Of a stretch of DNA of 64,000 nt, positions 17,956-26,351 are shown piece by piece. The notes beneath the pieces were generated by a model, which worked only from the letters and a program-made list of their open reading frames with translations, had not been told where the DNA came from and did no database searches. How positions within the stretch are numbered: position 1 is the stretch's first letter; the number at the start of each line of letters is the position of its first letter. Made by a program: the position numbers and the translations under genes. The stretch is from an uncultured Alphaproteobacteria bacterium (lineage in GTDB: Bacteria > Pseudomonadota > Alphaproteobacteria > Micavibrionales > Micavibrionaceae), in NCBI GenBank assembly GCA_946481075.1, contig CAMLMC010000001.1, forward strand, positions 186,001-250,000, read 5' to 3'.

Positions 17956-18711
17956 TCAGATTTTCACACCTTCGTGAATAGCCACCACGCCAAAAGTCAG
18001 GTTTTCATACCGGCAGGCGCGGAATCCCGCCATTTCCATGCGTTTTTGCAGGTCTTTTTGGGAGGGGAATTTGCGGATGGATTCCACCAGATATTGGTAT
18101 GAAACGCGATCTTTGGCGACGATTTCGCCGATTTTCGGGATCACGCGGTAGGAATATTCATCGTAAATCCGGCGCAAAAGCGGTTCGTTGACCCGGCTGA
18201 ACTCCAGGCAATAGAATCGTCCGCCGGGTTTCAGGACGCGCAAAGCCTCGGACAGGCCCGTATCAATATGGGTTACATTGCGAAGGCCGAAGGCGATGGT
18301 GTAGACATCGACCGAATTATCGGGCAGGGGCAGCGCCTCGGCATTGCCCGTGACCCATTCGAAGCTATCGCCCATGCCCTTGTCTATGGAACGATCGCGG
18401 CCCACGGCCAGCATTTCATTATTGAGGTCGCACAGCGTGATGCGGGCATTGGGGCCAGCTTTCTTGCGGATACGGAAGGCGATGTCGCCCGTGCCGCCGG
18501 CAACGTCGAGGTAATGGAGACCCGCTCGCGGGCGGATTTTGCGGATCAGATGGTCTTTCCAAAGGCGGTGCAGCCCGCCGGACATCAAATCGTTCATGAT
18601 GTCATAGGAGGAGGCGACGCTATCGAACACGCCGATCACTTTGCGGGTTTTTTCGGATGCGGTTACACGTTCTTCGCCGAACCATTGGCTTTCGGGGTTT
18701 TGATGGGTCAT
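17956..18711 (-). CDS. ubiE: Ubiquinone/menaquinone biosynthesis C-methyltransferase UbiE
   Basis: SAM-dependent methyltransferase of 251 aa acting on the benzoquinol ring in ubiquinone synthesis (and on demethylmenaquinol where present). The family N-terminus with V-F-D-S-V-A-S-S-Y-D-I-M-N-D, the SAM motif LDVAGGTGDIAF (about residue 70), AEALPLPDNSVD and the FGLRNV block are all visible, and the C-terminus ends with LTFGVVAIHEGVKI. Length is standard. No Shine-Dalgarno precedes ATG; an AT-rich stretch TAAATAAATTCC does, so it may be leaderless. The 17827-17955 gap before the next gene holds no clear signal. Confidence 0.96.
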   Translation of the reverse strand: MTHQNPESQWFGEERVTASEKTRKVIGVFDSVASSYDIMNDLMSGGLHRLWKDHLIRKIRPRAGLHYLDVAGGTGDIAFRIRKKAGPNARITLCDLNNEMLAVGRDRSIDKGMGDSFEWVTGNAEALPLPDNSVDVYTIAFGLRNVTHIDTGLSEALRVLKPGGRFYCLEFSRVNEPLLRRIYDEYSYRVIPKIGEIVAKDRVSYQYLVESIRKFPSQKDLQKRMEMAGFRACRYENLTFGVVAIHEGVKI

Positions 18712-18774
18712 GGAATTTATTTAATGGGAGATGGGCGCGAAGTCACGCGGAAGCGTATATTAGAACAATAATTC

Positions 18775-18804
18775 TTGCTTTTGCCATAATGACGAAGATA
18801 TTTT
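18775..18804 (+). promoter_or_regulatory. Promoter placing transcription start on the ATG at 18811
   Basis: TTGCTT (18775-18780), 18-nt spacer, TATTTT (18799-18804), then 6 nt to the ATG. No ribosome site is present. Confidence 0.45.
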
Positions 18805-18810
18805 GCGGGC

Positions 18811-19563
18811 ATGTTTGATAAAAGTAAAATAGCAGACGCCGCGGAAACTTTTCGCGAATATGCCAAGCGTTATATTCGCACGACAAGTGGGGCCTATAGG
18901 CCACCTGCCAAAGAGGATTCCCGTTTCCAAAGTTTCATCAGTTTGCGGGAGCATTTTAATGACCATGTCTTCCTCGATGATTTTGAAGAACAGGAAATCG
19001 CGCTGATATCGAAAGATCTCGGAAATAAGGGATTTCATTCTTTTAATTTCGTTGCAGAAGGCCAGACGGCGCACGCCTATGAAAGTAATGATCTCATTTT
19101 CAGGATCTCCCCACATCCAGTTGATGAAGGATCAAGGCTAGAGCACCGAATGGTCCGCCCTATATGTCCGCTGACACTACAAACACATGATTATTATCAA
19201 ACAGCAGGTAGCAAGATACGGGTGGAAATTATGCCCTATATTGTAATGGTGCCTAAGCCTGATATTCCGGATATTTTCGCCGATATTTCCAAAGCTGTTT
19301 TGACAGGTACGCATTTCAAGCTTGTTGATTTCAACAAGGATGTAGGTGTTCTTCCGGATGGAACTCCGGTCTATGTCGATCCGGATATGATTGATTTTGA
19401 TGGGGATGAAGATGAACTGCAGGCCGACATTGCTAAAATAGCGGATAACACCAGAAAACTTGAATTGCCCGAACCGTTTTCATGGGTTCTGCCCGATGGG
19501 CGTTTCAAGCAGGATCAATTCTTTGCCCCCCGCGGCGGCGGCACCTTAATTCCCGCGTTCTAA
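18811..19563 (+). CDS. Unrecognised protein with kinase-like motif
   Basis: A 250-aa soluble protein that I do not recognise by family. Two stretches recall the protein-kinase-like fold: an N-lobe-like run (FNFVAEGQTAHAYESNDLIFRIS) and, at residues about 170-203, a D-F-N-x-D-V-G-x-L-x-D-G-x-x-V-Y-V-D-P-D stretch resembling a degenerate catalytic loop followed by a metal-binding Asp. The classical H-x-D and glycine loop are absent, so activity is doubtful. The DNA is AT-richer than its neighbours, consistent with transfer. It stands alone, divergent from ubiE, with a leaderless-type start and a palindromic repeat directly after its stop. Confidence 0.55.
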   Translation: MFDKSKIADAAETFREYAKRYIRTTSGAYRPPAKEDSRFQSFISLREHFNDHVFLDDFEEQEIALISKDLGNKGFHSFNFVAEGQTAHAYESNDLIFRISPHPVDEGSRLEHRMVRPICPLTLQTHDYYQTAGSKIRVEIMPYIVMVPKPDIPDIFADISKAVLTGTHFKLVDFNKDVGVLPDGTPVYVDPDMIDFDGDEDELQADIAKIADNTRKLELPEPFSWVLPDGRFKQDQFFAPRGGGTLIPAF

Positions 19564-19564
19564 G

Positions 19565-19664
19565 TCGTCATTTCGAGGAGGCCCGCAGGGCCGACGCGGC
19601 AATCCATAAAATCGCAAAGTTGGGCAAAATCCTCTGGATTGCTTCGCTACGCTCGCAATGACGA
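19565..19664. repeat. Dispersed palindromic element, type A copy 2
   Basis: Shares arms with the copy at 15866: the right arm TCTGGATTGCTTCGCTACG-CTCGCAATGACG is complete, the left arm (GTCATTTCGAGGAGG ... CGCGGCAATCCA) is diverged. It lies between a stop codon and the murJ promoter. Confidence 0.8.
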
Positions 19665-19694
19665 TTGTGGGGGATAGCCGGATACGGCTATAAC
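19665..19694 (+). promoter_or_regulatory. murJ promoter, leaderless type
   Basis: TTGTGG (19665-19670) follows the palindromic element directly; an 18-nt spacer leads to TATAAC (19689-19694), which ends 6 nt before the ATG. Confidence 0.5.
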
Positions 19695-19700
19695 AGTCCC

Positions 19701-21248
19701 ATGAAACTCTTCAAAGCCATGGCCACCGTCGGCGGTCTTACCGGTGTATCCCGTATCCTTGGGTTTATTCGCGACGTCATGACGGCGGCGATCCTTGGCG
19801 CTGGGCCGATTGCGGACGCGTTCATCGTCGCCCTGAAACTGCCGAACCTGTTCCGCCGCGTGACGGCCGAAGGGGCGTTCAGCGTGTCATTTGTCCCGAT
19901 GTATTCGCGGATGTTGAAGCAGGATGGGGAGGCGCAGGCCGATAAATTCGCCTCCAACGCCTTTGCCGTGATGACGATGATCCTGACGCCGTTCACGATT
20001 GTTGCGATTGTCGCGATGCCATGGATCATTCAGCTTCTTGCGCCCGGTTTTACGGTGGGGGAAGAACGGTATGAACTCGCCGTTGAAATGACACGCGTGA
20101 CGTTCCCGTATCTATTGCTGATTTCACTCTCTGCGCTGCTTGGCGGCGTGCTCAATGCCCATGACAAATTCGCGCCGTTCGCCGCCGCGCCGATTGTGTT
20201 CAACCTTGTGTTGATTGCTGCGCTATATCTTGCGACACCGTATCTGGAGAGCGGCGGACATGCGCTGTCATGGGGCCTTGCCGCCGCAGGTGTTCTGCAA
20301 TTTATCGGCTTGTTCGCGTTCGTGTGGAAATACAAGATTGCCATTCGTCCACGCTGGCCGAAATTCGATGCGGATATCAAAAAACTCTTCACCCTGATGG
20401 GGCCGGGGATACTCGGCGCAGGCGTCGTCCACATCAATTTGTTCGTCGATATCATCATCGCGTCCACGCTCGCGGAAGGATCCATTTCCTATCTGTATTA
20501 TGCCGACCGTCTGAACCAGTTGCCGCTCGGCATGGTGGGGATTGCGGTGGGTACGGCGCTTCTCCCGATGCTGTCGCGCGCTCTTGCGGGGGACGATAAG
20601 ACAGAGGCGCAGTCGTTGTTCAACCGTTCGATGGAAATCTGCCTCGCGCTCGCGCTGCCCGCCGGTGTTGCCATGCTGGTCGCGGCGGAACCCCTCATCA
20701 AGGCTTTATTCCAGAACGGTGCGTTCGGTGCGGAGGATGCGCGTATCACGGCCTATGTCCTGATGGGCTATGCGCTCGGTGTTCCGGCCTATGTTGCGGG
20801 GAAAGTGTTCTCCACCGCCTATTATTCACGGCAGGACACGAAAACGCCCGTCAAAATTGCGGTTCTTTGCGCACTCACAAACATTGGGTTTGCGCTTATT
20901 TTGATCCAGTTCATGGGCGTTGCGGGGATTGCGCTCTCCACCGGCCTTGTCGGGTGGATGCAGTTTGTTATGCTGAAAAAGGGCCTGAAAGATATGGAGG
21001 CGGCCAAGCCGGATGCGCGGTTTAGCCATTCACTTCCCCGCATTATCTTTGCGACTTGCGCGATGGCGGCGGTTGTGGCTATGATCGGCCATTATACGGA
21101 TGGATATTTCGATGGAACCAAGTTCGAAAAAATCGCGGCGCTTTGCGTTCTGGTGGCCTCTGGCCTGATCACCTATTCCATCGCCATTGTGGGGACAGGC
21201 GCTATCAAACCCCAAGACATCAAAAAATTATTACGTAAGAAAGTATAA
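19701..21248 (+). CDS. murJ: Lipid II flippase MurJ
   Basis: An MOP-superfamily membrane protein of 515 aa that flips lipid II across the inner membrane for peptidoglycan synthesis. The family N-terminus (M-K-L-F-K-A-M-A-T-V-G-G-L-T-G-V-S-R-I-L-G-F) with R-D-V-M-T-A-A-I-L-G-A-G next, about 14 membrane segments, and basic residues in the central cavity are evident; KLPNLFRRVTAEGAFSVSFVP is the classical MviN signature. The reading frame extends upstream to a GTG at 19665 but that would lie in the promoter; ATG 19701 gives the family start. trpS follows after 6 nt. Confidence 0.96.
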   Translation: MKLFKAMATVGGLTGVSRILGFIRDVMTAAILGAGPIADAFIVALKLPNLFRRVTAEGAFSVSFVPMYSRMLKQDGEAQADKFASNAFAVMTMILTPFTIVAIVAMPWIIQLLAPGFTVGEERYELAVEMTRVTFPYLLLISLSALLGGVLNAHDKFAPFAAAPIVFNLVLIAALYLATPYLESGGHALSWGLAAAGVLQFIGLFAFVWKYKIAIRPRWPKFDADIKKLFTLMGPGILGAGVVHINLFVDIIIASTLAEGSISYLYYADRLNQLPLGMVGIAVGTALLPMLSRALAGDDKTEAQSLFNRSMEICLALALPAGVAMLVAAEPLIKALFQNGAFGAEDARITAYVLMGYALGVPAYVAGKVFSTAYYSRQDTKTPVKIAVLCALTNIGFALILIQFMGVAGIALSTGLVGWMQFVMLKKGLKDMEAAKPDARFSHSLPRIIFATCAMAAVVAMIGHYTDGYFDGTKFEKIAALCVLVASGLITYSIAIVGTGAIKPQDIKKLLRKKV

Positions 21249-21254
21249 GACGCC

Positions 21255-22262
21255 ATGAAACGCATCTTTTCAGGCATGCAGCCGACCAACCGTTTGCAAC
21301 TGGGCAACTACCTCGGCGCGCTCAAAAACTGGGTGAAAATGCAGGATGAACAGAACACGGAATGTATTTTCTGTGTCGTCGACCTGCACGCCAACACGAC
21401 GGGCTATAACCCCGACACACTGAAACAATCGACCCGCGAAGTCGCCGCCGCCTATATCGCGGCGGGCGTGGACCCGAAACGCTCCATCATCTACCCGCAA
21501 TCCGCTGTTCTCGGCCATGCGCAGCTTGGCTGGATGCTCGGCTGTATGACCCCGCTGGGATGGCTCAACCGCATGACGCAGTTCAAGGACAAGGCAGGCA
21601 AGGATAAGGAAAAGGCGTCCGCAGGGCTCTACACCTATCCGGTCCTGATGGCGGCCGATATTCTGCTCTATCACGCAACCCATGTTCCTGTGGGTGACGA
21701 CCAGAAACAGCATGTGGAATTGACCCGCGATATTGCGATTTCGTTCAACCAGCATATTGCGAAACGTGATTTCTTCCCGATCCCTGAACCGATGATCATG
21801 GGGGAGGCGACGCGCGTTATGTCCCTTCGTGACGGGACGCAGAAAATGTCCAAATCCGCCGAAAGCGATATGAGCCGTATCAACCTGACCGACGATGCCG
21901 ACACGATTGCCAAGAAGATCAAAAAGGCGACAACGGATGCGGGCCATGTTCCGGCGAGTCCGGCGGAATGGGAAGGGCGCCCGGAAGCCAAAAACCTGAT
22001 CACGATCTATGCAGCGCTGGCGGAAACATCGACACAAGCCGTTATGGACCAGTTCGGCGGGCAGCAATTCTCGGCGTTCAAGGGCGCTTTGTCGGACCTT
22101 TGCGTCGATAAGCTCGGCCCGATCACGACCCACATGCGGGAGTTGATGGGCGATGTGACCGAAATCGACCGTATTTTGGCGGATAGCGCGGACAAGGCGA
22201 ATGCGATTGCTGCGCCGATCCTCAAAGAAACCACGGAAATCTTTGGGTTCTGGACAAAATAG
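21255..22262 (+). CDS. trpS: Tryptophanyl-tRNA synthetase
   Basis: Class I aminoacyl-tRNA synthetase of 335 aa charging tRNA-Trp. The N-terminal [16 protein letters not shown] carries the HIGH-equivalent as QLGNYLG, and the KMSKS loop is intact as [10 protein letters not shown] near residue 196. Length and dimer-type layout match bacterial TrpRS. There is no Shine-Dalgarno; TATAAG (21244-21249), which includes the murJ stop codon, lies 5 nt before the ATG, so a separate leaderless message inside the murJ end is possible besides read-through from murJ. Confidence 0.96.
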   Translation: MKRIFSGMQPTNRLQLGNYLGALKNWVKMQDEQNTECIFCVVDLHANTTGYNPDTLKQSTREVAAAYIAAGVDPKRSIIYPQSAVLGHAQLGWMLGCMTPLGWLNRMTQFKDKAGKDKEKASAGLYTYPVLMAADILLYHATHVPVGDDQKQHVELTRDIAISFNQHIAKRDFFPIPEPMIMGEATRVMSLRDGTQKMSKSAESDMSRINLTDDADTIAKKIKKATTDAGHVPASPAEWEGRPEAKNLITIYAALAETSTQAVMDQFGGQQFSAFKGALSDLCVDKLGPITTHMRELMGDVTEIDRILADSADKANAIAAPILKETTEIFGFWTK

Positions 22263-22340
22263 TCAAATTTTTACATAATTTTAAGTTTGTGATACTATGT
22301 TGTTCAAAGATGGTTTTTTTTTGAAAGAGAGGGATGGGGC

Positions 22341-22673
22341 ATGACAAAGGCATCACCCAAGGCAAAAATTGCAGTCATTGAGCATATGATAAATTCTGAT
22401 GTTGAACTGCAGAAGGGGTTTGAAAAGGCCGTTCGTTCAACTCACGAGGAAATTTATCCTCATATTCCCTATTTTGATATTTTTGATCCTGCTAATGAGG
22501 CTTTGGTTGATAGGGTAAGAAATGGTTCGATTGAAGATGGGCTAGACACTGTATCGGCTATAATGCCAACGGAAGTTTGTCGTAACGCGGTGTTGGTTGA
22601 GGTTGGGCTTGAAGCCAAAAGGCAGCCTGAAAAACCATTCAGAGATGTCGCAGCCACAGTTTTAGGACTCTAG
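22341..22673 (+). CDS. Unrecognised small protein
   Basis: A 110-aa protein I do not recognise; no signal peptide or membrane segment. It appears all-helical, with many charged residues. A clear ribosome site (AGAGAGGGATGGGG) precedes the ATG. GC content is visibly lower than in flanking trpS, which suggests a later arrival. It stands alone between trpS and an exported protein gene; nothing in the context points to a role. Confidence 0.6.
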   Translation: MTKASPKAKIAVIEHMINSDVELQKGFEKAVRSTHEEIYPHIPYFDIFDPANEALVDRVRNGSIEDGLDTVSAIMPTEVCRNAVLVEVGLEAKRQPEKPFRDVAATVLGL

Positions 22674-22754
22674 CACCGCAAGTTTGCGTAAAAGACGCGG
22701 GATCGTTTATGAAAGCGATTGTAGCTTTCCTTACCCAAGGTATAATCGATTCTC

Positions 22755-23405
22755 ATGAAACTGCGTCTTTTGCCCCTTATCGCCGCCCTTGTCATCGCCA
22801 CACCCGCCAAGGCGGATTATTTTGACTGGAAAGATGAAAAATCTGGCCTGACCATCACGTTCCCTGATACTTGGAAGCGGGTGAGCAATGCCGCGCCGGA
22901 CACAATCATGACGATTATCGCGCCAAGCGACAACGACCAGCCGGTCTGCAAGGTCAATGTCAGCGAAGATAAGCGTTACACGATTTTCCCGGCTGAATAT
23001 GGCGATGCGGTTCAGCGCGTGGCGGTTTCCAAACCTTTCTGGGAAAAATATCTTGGTGCCTATGACGATTACGAGATAGGCAGCGTCCATGACGGGGCGG
23101 GGCTTGGTCGCTGGTTTGCATCCTATGCGCTCGCCTCTTATACCCAGCGTTTTGGCACGGTGATGCAATCGCGCCGCGCGATCATGTTCGCCTCGCTTTA
23201 CAACGACAAACTGTATGTCGTGGAATGCTCCGCGCTGGCCCATGCCTATGAACGCTGGGCGCTGGATTTTAAAGGCGTGATCAAATCCGTTGATTTCAAG
23301 AAGGCCTATCACGAGCTTCCGACCGGCGAATACGCCAACTTCCTGAATGAAGCCGAGCTTTATTTCTGGTCGCAGACGGGACCGGAAGGCACGGTTGCCT
23401 ACTAG
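22755..23405 (+). CDS. Exported protein of unknown function
   Basis: A 216-aa protein with a clean Sec signal peptide (MKLRLLPLIAALVIATPAKA, cleavage after about residue 20). The mature part begins with DYFDWKDEKSGLTITFPDTW, a PsbP- or DUF1795-like opening seen in exported lipoprotein-like families, followed by mixed strand and helix content and two Cys that could pair. Probably periplasmic. The domain assignment is tentative. It is followed by a repeat-rich gap and then the TauE operon, with which it might not be co-transcribed. Confidence 0.65.
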   Translation: MKLRLLPLIAALVIATPAKADYFDWKDEKSGLTITFPDTWKRVSNAAPDTIMTIIAPSDNDQPVCKVNVSEDKRYTIFPAEYGDAVQRVAVSKPFWEKYLGAYDDYEIGSVHDGAGLGRWFASYALASYTQRFGTVMQSRRAIMFASLYNDKLYVVECSALAHAYERWALDFKGVIKSVDFKKAYHELPTGEYANFLNEAELYFWSQTGPEGTVAY

Positions 23406-23411
23406 AAATCA

Positions 23412-23491
23412 AGAATCTCGGAATCTCGGAATCTCAGAAAGATAATTCATAACTTCTGTAATTCTGAGATTCTGTTAATCTGAGATTCTGA
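23412..23491. repeat. Imperfect inverted repeats of an AATCTCAGAA unit
   Basis: Left half holds GAATCTCGGAATCTCGGAATCTCAGAA (split across 23413-23439) and right half TTCTGAGATTCTG-TTAATCTGAGATTCTG; the unit occurs three times in one sense and two to three times in the other. It fills the gap before the TauE gene and could fold into a hairpin. Confidence 0.7.
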
Positions 23492-23492
23492 C

Positions 23493-24404
23493 ATGCAAAT
23501 ATATCTTCCCATTGCCGAAATGTCCGTTCCCGCCGAAAGTTTGGTCTTTCTAGGCGTGGCGGTTGGTTTCCTATCCGGCGTGTTCGGTGTTGGCGGCGGA
23601 TTTTTGGCGACTCCCTTCCTGCTCTTCATGGGGATTCCCCCCGCAGTTGCCGTGGGGACGCAAAGCAACCAGTTGATTGCCACATCCGTCACCGGCGTTC
23701 TGGGGCATTGGCGGCGCGGGAATGTGGATATCCATATGGGGTCGATCATGCTGATCGGCGGCATGGCGGGGGCTATCATCGGAATTTTTATTTTCCGGCT
23801 GCTTCAACATTTCGGGCATATCGATTTGTTTATCGCTATATCCTACGTGCTTTTGCTCGGCACCATAGGGTCAATGATGCTGTACGAAAGCATCACGGCC
23901 TTTTTCAACAAAGCCCAGATTACCGAGGATGTGAAGAGTTTCAGCCAGCGTGATGCGTTCAAAAACTGGCCTTATAAGACGCGTTTTATCAAATCACGGC
24001 TTTATATCTCCGCGTTGTTTCCGGTCGGTGTCGGGTTTATCGGAGGGCTTCTTATTTCGATTATGGGGATAGGCGGCGGCTTCGTCATGGTTCCGGCGAT
24101 GATCTATATCCTGGGTATGCCTTCGCTTCTGGTCGCGGGGACTTCGCTTTACCAGATCATTTTCATTTCGGCCTTTGCCTGCATGCTCCATGCGACTGTC
24201 AACGGCACGGTCGATATCATCCTGTCATTTGTTATGATTATCGGCGGCGTTGTCGGGGCGCAGGTGGGCGTGCGTGTCGCGCGCCGTATCAAAGGCGCAC
24301 CCGCCCGTATTTTCCTGGCCGTTATCATTCTGGCGGTATGTTTCCGGATGATGGCGCAATTGTTCTGGGAACCGGCAAATCTTTATTCACTGGATATACG
24401 ATGA
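23493..24404 (+). CDS. TauE/SafE family sulfite or anion exporter
   Basis: An inner-membrane protein of 303 aa with about eight membrane segments and the duplicated TauE/SafE signature: VGFLSGVFGVGGGFLATPFL near residue 25 and the second-half counterpart IGGLLISIMGIGGGFVMVP near residue 180. Members move sulfite, sulfoacetate or other organic anions; the substrate is not known. It starts a tight run: the next gene (Alph_Pro_TM) overlaps its stop by 4 nt, then a UspA protein and an Nfu scaffold protein. The same order TauE plus Alph_Pro_TM is commonly seen in alphaproteobacteria (family knowledge), implying a joint function in sulfur handling. Confidence 0.88.
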   Translation: MQIYLPIAEMSVPAESLVFLGVAVGFLSGVFGVGGGFLATPFLLFMGIPPAVAVGTQSNQLIATSVTGVLGHWRRGNVDIHMGSIMLIGGMAGAIIGIFIFRLLQHFGHIDLFIAISYVLLLGTIGSMMLYESITAFFNKAQITEDVKSFSQRDAFKNWPYKTRFIKSRLYISALFPVGVGFIGGLLISIMGIGGGFVMVPAMIYILGMPSLLVAGTSLYQIIFISAFACMLHATVNGTVDIILSFVMIIGGVVGAQVGVRVARRIKGAPARIFLAVIILAVCFRMMAQLFWEPANLYSLDIR

Positions 24405-25144
24405 TGATGAAGTTTCTAGTCGTTGCCTTGTCCCTGTTACTCTTAACCATGCCTGTAGAGGCGGCAACGCTTGATATCGAATTGGCGCAGGACGCCGTCG
24501 ACATCACGACCGGTTTCAACGGGGCCAAAGTCGTGCTGTTTGGCATTACCGATACGCCCGGTGCTGACATAGCCATCACATTGAAAGGTCCTGATAAAAC
24601 CGTGATCGTCCGTAAAAAAGGGCGCGTGGGCGGCGCCTGGATGAATACGGACTCGGTGGAATTCCGGCGTGTGCCCAGCTATTACGATTTCGCGGCCACA
24701 AAACCCGCGGCAACCATCGCGCCACAAAATATTTTGAGTGCGCAATACATAGGGGTCGATCATCTGGGTTTTTATTCCGAAGACGCAAGCGATGATGCGC
24801 AAAAGGTCGATTTTTTTGCCGATTCATTGCTGGCTGATATGCAAGGGCGCGGATTTTATCCGCTTTCGTCTAAAACCATCCGGTTCATGGAGCCGACCTT
24901 TTTTAAGGTGGATTTTGACTTGCCGCCCGGCGTGCCGACCGGAATCTATGCCGTCCACGGCGCGTTGATCCAAGATGGAGCCGTGATTGCCGAAGACCAC
25001 AGGACCTTTCAGGTGGGGCAGGTGGGATTTAATGCGCGTGTTTATTTGTTCGCCACTGAGAACGCCTTTTTGTACGGCGTATTTTCAATCGTCATTGCCG
25101 TCCTGTCCGGCTGGTCGGCCTTTACGTTCTTGAGAAGGGATTGA
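24401..25144 (+). CDS. Alph_Pro_TM (TIGR02186-like) membrane protein
   Basis: A 247-aa protein of the alphaproteobacterial putative transmembrane family known as TIGR02186/Alph_Pro_TM. It has an N-terminal signal (MKFLVVALSLLLLTMPVEA), a periplasmic beta-rich part (residues about 20-215, starting with the family-typical LDIELAQDAVDITTGFNGAK) and one C-terminal membrane helix (about 222-243) followed by a short basic end. Function is not established; genetic linkage to a TauE permease suggests an accessory or substrate-presenting role. ATG 24401 overlaps the TauE stop as ATGA; the frame's upstream ATG lies inside tauE. Confidence 0.82.
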   Translation: MMMKFLVVALSLLLLTMPVEAATLDIELAQDAVDITTGFNGAKVVLFGITDTPGADIAITLKGPDKTVIVRKKGRVGGAWMNTDSVEFRRVPSYYDFAATKPAATIAPQNILSAQYIGVDHLGFYSEDASDDAQKVDFFADSLLADMQGRGFYPLSSKTIRFMEPTFFKVDFDLPPGVPTGIYAVHGALIQDGAVIAEDHRTFQVGQVGFNARVYLFATENAFLYGVFSIVIAVLSGWSAFTFLRRD

Positions 25145-25147
25145 TCC

Positions 25148-25660
25148 ATGGGACAAGACAAATCTGTCATCGACGCCGAGTTTAAACCCGTCAAGGAAAA
25201 TGGCCGCCGCGGTGATGGCGGCACCTATCTTGTGGTCGCGGATAACAGCGATGAATTCGCAGTCGCGCTGAAATATGCCTGTTTTATCGCGCGCAAGAAC
25301 CGTGCCCATGTCGGTATCCTGTGTATTATTGAGAACGAGGATTTTCAACAATGGGGCGCGGTAGAGCACCGCATGATGAAGGAACTGCGTCTTGAGGCCG
25401 AAAAATATATCTGGGGCGCCGCCAAAACCGCCCATGACTACCACGGCACCATCCCTTCGCTATACTTTGCCGAAGGGAACAAGCATGACGAACTGGTTAA
25501 AACAATCGATGAAAACCCCGGCATCGTCCAGTTGATCCTTGGCGGCGGAGCGGATCACAGCAACCGCGGCCCCCTGATTTCTTATTTTCTGGGCAAGGGG
25601 TTATCGCGCCTGCGAGTTCCCGTGGTCATCGTGCCGAGCCATATCGAAGAGTTTTCTTGA
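25148..25660 (+). CDS. Universal stress protein (UspA) family
   Basis: A 170-aa cytoplasmic UspA-fold protein. After a polar 25-residue lead the fold begins (TYLVVADNSDEFAVALKYAC), and the nucleotide-binding loop G-G-x-x-x-x-N-R is seen late (LGGGADHSNRGPLISYFLGKG), where the ordinary G-2x-G-9x-G pattern is modified. Ending V-P-V-V-I-V-P matches the family. It begins 3 nt after the Alph_Pro_TM stop and so belongs to the TauE operon. It may adjust or sense the cargo pathway; the exact activity of UspA proteins is usually unclear. Confidence 0.8.
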   Translation: MGQDKSVIDAEFKPVKENGRRGDGGTYLVVADNSDEFAVALKYACFIARKNRAHVGILCIIENEDFQQWGAVEHRMMKELRLEAEKYIWGAAKTAHDYHGTIPSLYFAEGNKHDELVKTIDENPGIVQLILGGGADHSNRGPLISYFLGKGLSRLRVPVVIVPSHIEEFS

Positions 25661-25704
25661 TTTTAGAGGCGGGGTTGAATAGGAAAAAGCTAGGATTATC
25701 TATA

Positions 25705-25772
25705 TTGTCATTCTAAGGCGAAGCGGAAAAATCCCGAATTTTGAGATCCTTTGCTATCGCCCGGCATGACAG
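25705..25772. repeat. Dispersed palindromic element, type B
   Basis: Begins TTGTCATTCTAAGGCGAAGCGG and ends CGCCCGGCATGACAGG; outer arms TGTCAT / ATGACA are inverted. Compare 31745-31810. It ends just before the ribosome site of the nfu gene. Confidence 0.55.
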
Positions 25773-25786
25773 GAAAGAAAGTAAAA

Positions 25787-26350
25787 ATGTTCATACAAAC
25801 CGAAAATACGCCGAACCCGGCCACGATCAAATTCATTCCCGGTGCACCGGTGATGGAAGCGGGCGTGCGCGAATTTGCCAATGCGCAAGAGGCCGCCGTA
25901 TCACCTTTGGCGCAGCGCCTGTTCGAAATCAACGGCGTACAAACGGTTTTTTTCGGCAGCGATTTTATTTCCGTGACCAAAACCGATGAGGCTGACTGGC
26001 AGGTTTTGAAGGCGCCGATCCTCGGCAGCGTCATGCAGCATTTTTCGATGAAAACACCGTTGTTCCATGATAGCGCAGATGTGGCGCAGCACGATGCGAA
26101 TGATGACCTGCTTGACGAGATTTCAAAACAGATCAAGGAACTGATCGAAAAACGCGTGCGCCCGGCGGTTGCCATGGATGGCGGGGATATCACCTTTGAA
26201 AGCTTTGACAAGGGGATCGTTTACCTGCGGCTTTCGGGAGCTTGTTCGGGCTGCCCGAGTTCCACAATCACTTTGAAAAACGGTGTCGAGAATATGCTTC
26301 GCCACTATGTGCCGGAAGTATTGGAAGTTCGTCAGCTGGCGGATTACTAA
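25787..26350 (+). CDS. Nfu/NifU-type iron-sulfur scaffold protein
   Basis: A 187-aa iron-sulfur carrier with an N-terminal Nfu_N domain (FIQTENTPNPATIKFIPG) and a C-terminal NifU domain carrying the cluster-binding C-x-x-C in SGACSGCPSS (near residue 150). It holds and delivers 4Fe-4S clusters to client enzymes. The frame extends to 25751, but AGGAAAG at 25771-25777 places translation at ATG 25787. It follows a TauE-Alph_Pro_TM-UspA run after a repeat element, so co-transcription is possible but not certain. Convergent to the deacetylase gene, which ends 2 bp away. Confidence 0.93.
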   Translation: MFIQTENTPNPATIKFIPGAPVMEAGVREFANAQEAAVSPLAQRLFEINGVQTVFFGSDFISVTKTDEADWQVLKAPILGSVMQHFSMKTPLFHDSADVAQHDANDDLLDEISKQIKELIEKRVRPAVAMDGGDITFESFDKGIVYLRLSGACSGCPSSTITLKNGVENMLRHYVPEVLEVRQLADY

Positions 26351-26351
26351 G

